Below are positions 6,313 through 10,890 of a DNA stretch of 10,890 nucleotides, in pieces. The stretch's first letter is position 1, and each line of letters begins with the position of its first letter. Source of the DNA: Gelria sp. GTDB lineage: Bacteria; Bacillota; Syntrophomonadia; Syntrophomonadales; Syntrophomonadaceae. The position numbers were made by a program, and so were the translations under genes. The DNA lies in contig DUMX01000311.1 of the NCBI GenBank assembly GCA_012839665.1, forward strand, positions 1 to 10,890, written 5' to 3'. The notes beneath the pieces were generated by a model. It had not been told where the DNA came from, ran no database searches, and saw only the letters and a program-made list of their open reading frames with translations.

Positions 6313-7721
6313 ACTACCTCTTCCCTTTTCAGTACCCCTTCGATCAGGTCAACCAGTAATTCGGCATCACCCTCCAGCAATGTCCTTACACTAATTCTCA
6401 TTTTGTTATCTTGCTTTCTGGTTACCAGTGCCGGGCTACCCAAACGCAATTCCCGAGCTATTTTCTCCAGAGCATTATCGTGAAACTCAATATCGACACC
6501 AAAACCCGGAATTTTATAAGTAGGATAAGCTCCTCCCCCTACCATATCTTCTAGTTCTACCATGGTCAGGGAAGCCACTTGTGGCAAAGTGCCTATACGG
6601 CTATACAGATTGTCCAGTAGTTCTTCAGCTTGACGCTGGAGTTGCTCTGGACTACAACATAACATGCGAATTACTGGAATGGTCTCCTCAGGTTTTCCTT
6701 CCAAATACTCCAGCAAAGTAGCCTCCAGGGCAGCAATAGTTAACTTATCCACCCTTAAGGCCCGGGTGAGCTGGTTCTTTTTCATAGCCTCGATATATTT
6801 TTTTCGCCCTACGATAATCCCGGCCTGGGGTCCACCCAGGAGTTTATCTCCACTAAAGGTAATTATATCAACTCCTGCGGCCACGCATTCCTGTACCGAG
6901 GGTTCATCTTGTAAGCCCCAGTCTTTCATATTATATAGTATTCCGCTGCCCAAGTCCTGCATCACCGGAATACCACGTTCCTTTCCCAATTTAACCAGTT
7001 CAGCCAGTTTTACCTCTTCGCTGAAGCCAATAATTTTATAATTGGAGGTATGAGCAGTGAAAAGCAGTGCAGTTTCTTCGCTAATAGCTCCGGCAAAATC
7101 ACTAATATAAGTTTTATTAGTAGTCCCCACCTCTACCAGTCGAGCCCCACTCAACTTCATAACCTCGGGAATCCGGAAAGCACCACCGATTTCTACTAGT
7201 TGCCCACGGGATACAATAACCTCCCGTCCCCTGGCCATAGTGTTAAGCCCCAACATTACTGCTGCCGCATTATTATTTACTACCAGAGCTGCTTCCGCAC
7301 CAGTCAGACGAGTTAATATTTCTTCCACATGAACGTAGCGTGAACCTCTTTCACCACTTTCCAGGTCCATTTCCAGGTTACTATAATTAGCCGCCATAGC
7401 TGACATATAATTTAAGGCCCGTTCCCCCATTGGTGCCCGTCCTAAATTAGTATGGAGGACTACCCCAGTACCATTTATAACCTTTTCCAGTGTTCCTCGA
7501 GCCGACTGTTCCACCCTCTTTTGTAATCGTTTTATTACTTCTTCCTTTATGAAATCCCGCTCCATTTCTTCCTGTAAAAAGCGTAATTCCTCCCGAATGT
7601 CATCAATTGCTGCTCTTAAAAGATTTATTATATATTCACGGTTGAACTTACTTAGTAATTCCTCCACTTCCTTATTTAGCAAAATCTCATCAACCGGGGG
7701 AATTTTTTTTAGATTTATCAT
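6309..7721 (-). CDS. selA: L-seryl-tRNA(Sec) selenium transferase SelA
   Basis: The 470-residue PLP enzyme converts Ser-tRNA(Sec) to Sec-tRNA(Sec) using selenophosphate. The family-typical opening INLKKIPPVDEILLN is followed by an N-terminal helical region that contacts the tRNA. The core contains NGTGVVLHTNLGRAPMGERA, VVNNNAAAVMLGLN, RGQLVEIGGAFRIPEVM and the PLP lysine in TFSGDKLLGGPQAG (K293). I place the start at ATG 7721 because it gives the normal N-terminus and lies after AAGGAGG with 13 bases of spacing. A longer in-frame ATG at 7769 would lie inside the upstream gene and add 16 atypical residues; a CTG at 7727 has better spacing and is a possible alternative. It starts 8 bases after the transporter stop and overlaps selB by 4 bases. 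Confidence 0.97.
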   Translation of the reverse strand: MINLKKIPPVDEILLNKEVEELLSKFNREYIINLLRAAIDDIREELRFLQEEMERDFIKEEVIKRLQKRVEQSARGTLEKVINGTGVVLHTNLGRAPMGERALNYMSAMAANYSNLEMDLESGERGSRYVHVEEILTRLTGAEAALVVNNNAAAVMLGLNTMARGREVIVSRGQLVEIGGAFRIPEVMKLSGARLVEVGTTNKTYISDFAGAISEETALLFTAHTSNYKIIGFSEEVKLAELVKLGKERGIPVMQDLGSGILYNMKDWGLQDEPSVQECVAAGVDIITFSGDKLLGGPQAGIIVGRKKYIEAMKKNQLTRALRVDKLTIAALEATLLEYLEGKPEETIPVIRMLCCSPEQLQRQAEELLDNLYSRIGTLPQVASLTMVELEDMVGGGAYPTYKIPGFGVDIEFHDNALEKIARELRLGSPALVTRKQDNKMRISVRTLLEGDAELLVDLIEGVLKREEVV

Positions 7722-7729
7722 CTGCAGGC

Positions 7730-8827
7730 TCAGACCTCCTTCCGCTGTGCTATATACTGCATTATACAATAATATAACGCCCGGGATATATCTTTAATAG
7801 TCCTGTATAGCAGCGCAGATATTATTAATATTCCTAGTATTCCAAAAACAGGGTATACTTTACTCACCAAACTGGAAAAACTGCGCATAGCAATTGGTAA
7901 AGCCAGAGTCAAGCAGAGTATCAGGCAAAACCGGTAGTTTAAGCCGGTGAGGCCCGCAAAACGCTGGGTAAATCCATAAGCATTAGCAATAGCTGTAGTC
8001 AGGATTCCTACCCACAATACCAGAGTATAAACATATTTGGCTGTAAGCGAGATTTTTCCTGCTACATAAAGCATAGGGACTTCATATTGCATAATCACCG
8101 GTACAAACTTATATAAGGCCATATAGTTAACCAGGACTAATACTCCCAATATTAAGCCGCCCCAGATAGCCCCGGTTATACTATCCCCTGCTTGCCCCAA
8201 AGTCTGGTATTCACTTAAAACCACCAGTGCCAGCGCAAAATTATAGGCAACATAAAGTAAGCTAGCTAATAACCAGAACCGGGGTTCAGCCGGACACATA
8301 AAAGCAGTATACATTTCCATTGTTTGTTTTTCTAAAAAAAATGCTGCATAGCAGCTAATGATGAGCAAGAGTATTACCTTAAACGGTACTAATACATTAT
8401 ACGATATAATTAGGCCTTTTCTCCCGGTAAACAAAAAAGCTATTACTAAAATATAGGCCAGGAAAACCCCCAGACCCTTAGGTAAATATAAATGTTCATA
8501 AAACACCGCACCACTGGCCGACATCATAGTGCTTATGCCCAAAAACAGAAATATAGCTAATAGAAAGTCTATGAGTAGTCCGGTTCGCTCGCCCATCATT
8601 TTTTTTAACATGCCCTGATAGTTAGATACCTGCCAGCGATGGGCCATATACAAGAGCATCCCCCCACAGAGGGCAAAAAGTCCTGTAGCTACCAGAGCAC
8701 CCTTCATACCGTATAATCCATAAGCTACGAAAAATTGTACTATTTCCTGCCCGGAGGCAAAGCCAGCGCCAATGACTGCTCCCAGATAACCCATTACCAA
8801 CATAAGGCGAACTTTCATTGCTTTCAT
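7730..8827 (-). CDS. YkvI-like (COG3949) multi-pass membrane protein, probable transporter
   Basis: This 365-residue, very hydrophobic protein has about ten predicted membrane segments. The first carries GAVIGAGFASGQE (16-28), a glycine-rich break like the substrate-binding first helix of LeuT/APC-fold transporters. It matches the YkvI family of uncharacterised membrane proteins. The ATG at 8827 is preferred over 8866 because AGGAGAA lies 7 bases upstream and the 13 extra residues look unlike a family start. It is the first gene of the likely operon and ends 8 bases before selA. Its substrate is unknown. Position suggests an import role linked to selenium or a precursor, but it could also be an unrelated amino-acid or ion carrier riding in the operon. 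The C-terminus is short and basic. Confidence 0.82.
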   Translation of the reverse strand: MKAMKVRLMLVMGYLGAVIGAGFASGQEIVQFFVAYGLYGMKGALVATGLFALCGGMLLYMAHRWQVSNYQGMLKKMMGERTGLLIDFLLAIFLFLGISTMMSASGAVFYEHLYLPKGLGVFLAYILVIAFLFTGRKGLIISYNVLVPFKVILLLIISCYAAFFLEKQTMEMYTAFMCPAEPRFWLLASLLYVAYNFALALVVLSEYQTLGQAGDSITGAIWGGLILGVLVLVNYMALYKFVPVIMQYEVPMLYVAGKISLTAKYVYTLVLWVGILTTAIANAYGFTQRFAGLTGLNYRFCLILCLTLALPIAMRSFSSLVSKVYPVFGILGILIISALLYRTIKDISRALYYCIMQYIAQRKEV

Positions 8828-8859
8828 TAATTCTTCTCCTGCCAGAAATAAATATTTAT

Positions 8860-8888
8860 ATTTCATAAATATTCCTATCAGCAGTCAA
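8860..8888 (-). promoter_or_regulatory. Candidate promoter of the transporter-selA-selB operon
   Basis: On the minus strand TTGACT (8888-8883) is followed after 17 bases by TGAAAT (8865-8860), a fair sigma-A match. Transcription would start near 8853, downstream of the in-frame ATG at 8866, which supports 8827 as the real start. A second TTGACC lies 30 bases upstream (8918-8913) with a poorer -10. Confidence 0.4.
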
Positions 8889-8923
8889 ATACAGCATAAA
8901 AATATTCCCAGCGGTCAAGAATA
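8864..8923. repeat. Two imperfect tandem repeats (period about 30) in the divergent promoter region
   Basis: CATAAATATTCC (8864-8875) with GCAGTCAA (8881-8888) recurs as CATAAAAATATTCCC (8895-8909) with GCGGTCAA (8911-8918). The units are 30 to 31 bases apart, about three helical turns. Read on the + strand each looks like a forespore-type promoter (CATA, then 15-16 bases, then GTCAAATACA or GTCAAGAATA) upstream of yyaC. Read on the minus strand each contains TTGACY, the -35 of a vegetative promoter. The repeats may be operator sites shared by the divergent genes. Confidence 0.5.
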
Positions 8924-8967
8924 TTGATTAAGCTTGCTAAATTATTTTAAACTGGGAGGAAAAGAGT

Positions 8968-9588
8968 TTGTACCAAACTGAGAAAAGAATGATACCGGAC
9001 AAGTTCTCCTGTCATTTTGAGGATCCGTTTTGTTTTAATAAAATAGAAAAAGCCATTTATACTAACATGCAAGATATCGATACTAAGCGAGAATTAGTAT
9101 TTCTGTGTATCGGGACTGACCGGGCTACAGGTGACTGTCTGGGGCCTCTGGTAGGCAGCAGGCTAAAAAGCCTTAGCCCCTCGGCTAATATCTACGGAAC
9201 TCTAGAAACACCTGTCCATGCTGCTAACCTGCAAGAAACACTGGACGAAATATTTGCCATTTATACCCAGCCCTTTATTATAGCTGTGGATGCCTGCTTA
9301 GGAAATGCAGATCGGATTGGCTATATAAATGTCCGCCCGGGTAGCCTGAAACCAGGTACAGCTCTAAAAAAGACTTTACCTGCGGTAGGCGATTTTCATG
9401 TTTCAGCGGTAGTTAATGTAGGTGGGTTTTTCGAACATATGGTTTTGCAAAATACCCGGCTCTTCATTGTCTATAAAATGTCTGATATTATAGCCAAAGG
9501 GCTTTATCTAGCTCGCGTGAAATATCTTTCCCGCCAGCTTAATACGGAAATAGGCTGGGGAATAGACGCGGAAACCGCGGAACAGTAA
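8968..9588 (+). CDS. yyaC: YyaC-family (DUF1256) sporulation protein, putative spore protease
   Basis: The 206-residue soluble protein belongs to the YyaC/DUF1256 family, distantly related to germination protease and hydrogenase-maturation protease folds. Conserved signatures are LCIGTDRATGDCLGPLVGSR (46-65), IIAVDACLG (104-112) and DFHVSAVVNVGGFFEHMVLQ (142-161). Asp51, Asp56, Asp108 and His144 or His157 are candidate metal or catalytic residues. In Bacillus the gene is expressed in the forespore, so its presence points to an endospore former. The TTG start at 8968 is chosen because GGGAGGA (8954-8960) lies 7 bases upstream; an ATG at 8989 would leave the site too far away. It is divergent from the selenocysteine operon and convergent with the bactofilin gene. 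Its actual substrate is not known. Confidence 0.88.
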   Translation: MYQTEKRMIPDKFSCHFEDPFCFNKIEKAIYTNMQDIDTKRELVFLCIGTDRATGDCLGPLVGSRLKSLSPSANIYGTLETPVHAANLQETLDEIFAIYTQPFIIAVDACLGNADRIGYINVRPGSLKPGTALKKTLPAVGDFHVSAVVNVGGFFEHMVLQNTRLFIVYKMSDIIAKGLYLARVKYLSRQLNTEIGWGIDAETAEQ

Positions 9589-9637
9589 GGATTTACGCAG
9601 ATTGTTTAGTACTGAAGGACATACCACGGGTACACAG

Positions 9638-9661
9638 ATGGTAGCGCTAACGCGCTACCAT
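9638..9661. terminator. 10-bp perfect hairpin between convergent genes
   Basis: ATGGTAGCGC (9638-9647) pairs perfectly with GCGCTACCAT (9652-9661) around a TAAC loop. No T run follows on either strand, so it is not a textbook intrinsic terminator by itself. It lies 49 bases after yyaC and about 30 bases past the bactofilin stop, where both transcripts should end. Confidence 0.5.
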
Positions 9662-9662
9662 T

Positions 9663-9687
9663 AGGGGAGAACACCCCACCCTCCCCT
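9663..9687 (+). terminator. Second hairpin of the convergent terminator region
   Basis: AGGGGAG (9663-9669) pairs with CTCCCCT (9681-9687) with an 11-base loop, followed on the + strand by TGCTATTTGTTCTT, a moderately T-rich tail. It adjoins the first hairpin directly, so the two form a stacked structure. It fits termination of yyaC; rightmost pairs touch the bactofilin stop region at 9690. Confidence 0.5.
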
Positions 9688-9689
9688 TG

Positions 9690-10109
9690 CTATTTGTTCT
9701 TATCCTTATACTTTCCTTTTTTAAAACTAATCACGTGCTCATTATCGGTACTAAACTCTTTAGCCCGGGTCATCCGACTGGTGCCATCTAATAAGCCACC
9801 TTCTTCAATAATTAAAGTGGTGGCATTTATGTCCCCGACAATAGTTCCAGTTGCAGCTATTTCGAGGCGGGTTCCAGCAGTGGCTGTGCCTTCGATTTTT
9901 CCTGCTATAATTATATTTTCTGCTTTCACTTCTCCCTTGATTTTCCCTTTGTCTCCCAGTATTAAGTCGCCCTTAATGTTTAAATTCCCTTCTACGTACC
10001 CATCAATCCTGATAGACCCTTGGGAGGATATATCGCCCTTTATTTCCACTCCGGGGGATATTAGGCTTTCAATATTTTGAAAGCTGCGTCGTTTTTTTCT
10101 CACTTCCAT
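9690..10109 (-). CDS. Bactofilin (polymer-forming cytoskeletal protein, COG1664)
   Basis: The 139-residue protein has a central bactofilin domain (about residues 18-112) made of short hydrophobic beta repeats with glycine turns, such as GSIRIDGYVEGNLNIKGDL and GKIKGEVKAENIIIAGKIEG, which predicts a right-handed beta-helix. A basic N-terminal tail (MEVRKKRR) and a charged C-terminal tail flank it, the usual bactofilin plan. Such proteins assemble without nucleotide into membrane-associated filaments that position cell-wall enzymes. AGGAGG lies only 3 bases before the ATG at 10109, unusually close; a GTG two codons later (10103) has 9-base spacing and may be the true start. The gene follows an M23 peptidase gene by 50 bases on the same strand, a known functional pairing. 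Confidence 0.93.
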   Translation of the reverse strand: MEVRKKRRSFQNIESLISPGVEIKGDISSQGSIRIDGYVEGNLNIKGDLILGDKGKIKGEVKAENIIIAGKIEGTATAGTRLEIAATGTIVGDINATTLIIEEGGLLDGTSRMTRAKEFSTDNEHVISFKKGKYKDKNK

Positions 10110-10159
10110 GTTCCTCCTGCTCTTAGATGGCTTCTCTCATCATGATTTGAAACAGACTT

Positions 10160-10890
10160 TTATGGTAAGTATATACGAGGGTCCTGCGGTTCTCCATCCT
10201 TTATGATTTCAAAATGCAGGTGTGGCCCTGTACTCCTACCAGTATTCCCCAACCGGGCAATTTCTTCACCTTTTTTAACCTTATCACCCTCATTTACCAG
10301 TAAAGCAGAGTTATGCCCATATACAGTTTTAAAGCCGTATCCATGGTCTATCTCTATCATTTTACCGTATACACCTTTCCACCCGGCAAAATTAACCGTA
10401 CCATCGGCAGCCGCCACTACCGCCACTCCGGAATCATTGGCTATATCAATTCCTCCGTGAAAACTACTTCCCTGTCCACCAAAAGGAGAATTACGCCAAC
10501 CAAATTCAGAGCTAATGTCACCCCGAGTCGGCCATTGGTTAGGTATGCTGCGAAAATATAGTTTGTTGTTATTTACCCGGGCTAATAGTTCATCCAGCTC
10601 TTTTTCCTGAATTGCCAACTGCGTCCTGATTTCTACTGTCTGTTGTAAAATCTCATTGTTGGCTGAATTTCTAGCCCGGTAGTCCAATCCACCCTTCCCT
10701 CCTCGAGAGGGTTCAATCGGACGATTGTTTTCACCTTTAATTCCCATAATTCGTTTGAGCTGCATCTGTTTTTCGGCGATTTCATCCTGTTGTTGCTCAA
10801 TCTTCTTAATCTCCTGGTTTAGTAACTCTATAGTTTCTGCCTTTTCTCGATTATCCTGTTTCATCCGAGTAACCTGGCGAATTTCATCTT
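10160..10890 (-). CDS. M23-family (LytM) metallopeptidase with coiled-coil N-terminus, 5' end outside the window
   Basis: The reading frame is open to the right edge (codons for DEIRQVTR precede the Met at 10864), so the N-terminus, probably a membrane anchor or signal, lies beyond the window. Counting from that Met, residues 1-45 and 65-95 are Glu/Gln/Lys-rich coiled coil. A LytM domain covers about 115-234. It has HGGID (H136, D140), YGH (H184) and PHLHFE (H215, H217), the full Zn-ligand and catalytic set of M23 endopeptidases. It should therefore cleave peptidoglycan cross-bridges outside the membrane. The coiled coil may regulate it or bind a partner. The downstream bactofilin gene suggests that the enzyme is localised by a bactofilin scaffold, as described for some curved or helical bacteria. 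The protein ends normally at 10160. Confidence 0.93.
   Translation of the reverse strand, partial: DEIRQVTRMKQDNREKAETIELLNQEIKKIEQQQDEIAEKQMQLKRIMGIKGENNRPIEPSRGGKGGLDYRARNSANNEILQQTVEIRTQLAIQEKELDELLARVNNNKLYFRSIPNQWPTRGDISSEFGWRNSPFGGQGSSFHGGIDIANDSGVAVVAAADGTVNFAGWKGVYGKMIEIDHGYGFKTVYGHNSALLVNEGDKVKKGEEIARLGNTGRSTGPHLHFEIIKDGEPQDPRIYLP

Noticed and set aside
6664..7041. 125-codon + strand frame inside selA
   Set aside because: Antisense shadow of a well-conserved selA segment; the sequence is Ser/Pro-rich and resembles no family.
7719..7732. Possible selenocysteine recoding of the transporter TGA stop
   Set aside because: Read-through would meet another TGA only four codons later, and no SECIS-like hairpin is evident; it is an ordinary stop before selA.
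7722..7769. Longer SelA start at ATG 7769
   Set aside because: It would lie inside the transporter gene and add residues unlike the SelA family; the Shine-Dalgarno sits much closer to 7721.
9694..10080. 128-codon + strand frame opposite the bactofilin gene
   Set aside because: The minus-strand bactofilin repeats are clear; the opposite frame merely stays open because of the repeat codon pattern.

Overview
The window looks like a chromosomal segment of an anaerobic, spore-forming Bacillota (Clostridia). Evidence for this is the strong GGAGG-type ribosome-binding sites, moderate to low GC, GTG and TTG starts, a YyaC-type sporulation protein, a complete selenocysteine incorporation set, and oxygen-sensitive-type activase genes. 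The combination is reminiscent of Syntrophomonas-like syntrophs, but that placement is an inference from gene content and not a database result.

Left part (1-1100): an accessory-looking region. It starts with about 290 bases of AT-rich non-coding DNA holding short repeats, a 14-bp inverted repeat and a terminator hairpin. A two-gene toxin-antitoxin operon follows on the + strand: an AbrB/MazE-type antitoxin overlapping a RelE/ParE-type toxin. After it comes a short remnant that looks like the first codons of a SAM-dependent methyltransferase gene, then a strong bidirectional terminator.

Centre (1103-8827, all on the minus strand): a selenocysteine locus. In transcription order it encodes a YkvI-like membrane transporter, SelA, SelB, two COG3580/COG3581 (DUF2229-type) proteins, a BadF/HgdC-type ATPase (2-hydroxyacyl-CoA dehydratase activase family), and finally tRNA-Sec (selC). 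The protein genes are separated by 8 to 39 bases or overlap by 4 bases, so they are probably one operon. selC has its own near-consensus sigma-A promoter with a pair of direct repeats on it. SelA makes Sec-tRNA from Ser-tRNA(Sec) and SelB delivers it to UGA codons. selD and any selenoprotein gene are not in the window. The most unusual point is the three-gene activase / Fe-S-type module placed between selB and selC.

Right part (8867-10890): a divergent promoter region with two imperfect tandem 30-bp repeats, then yyaC on the + strand. A hairpin-rich convergent intergenic stretch separates it from a bactofilin gene and an M23 (LytM) peptidase gene on the minus strand. The peptidase runs off the right edge. 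That pair is a plausible cell-shape or envelope module in which the cytoskeletal protein scaffolds a peptidoglycan hydrolase.
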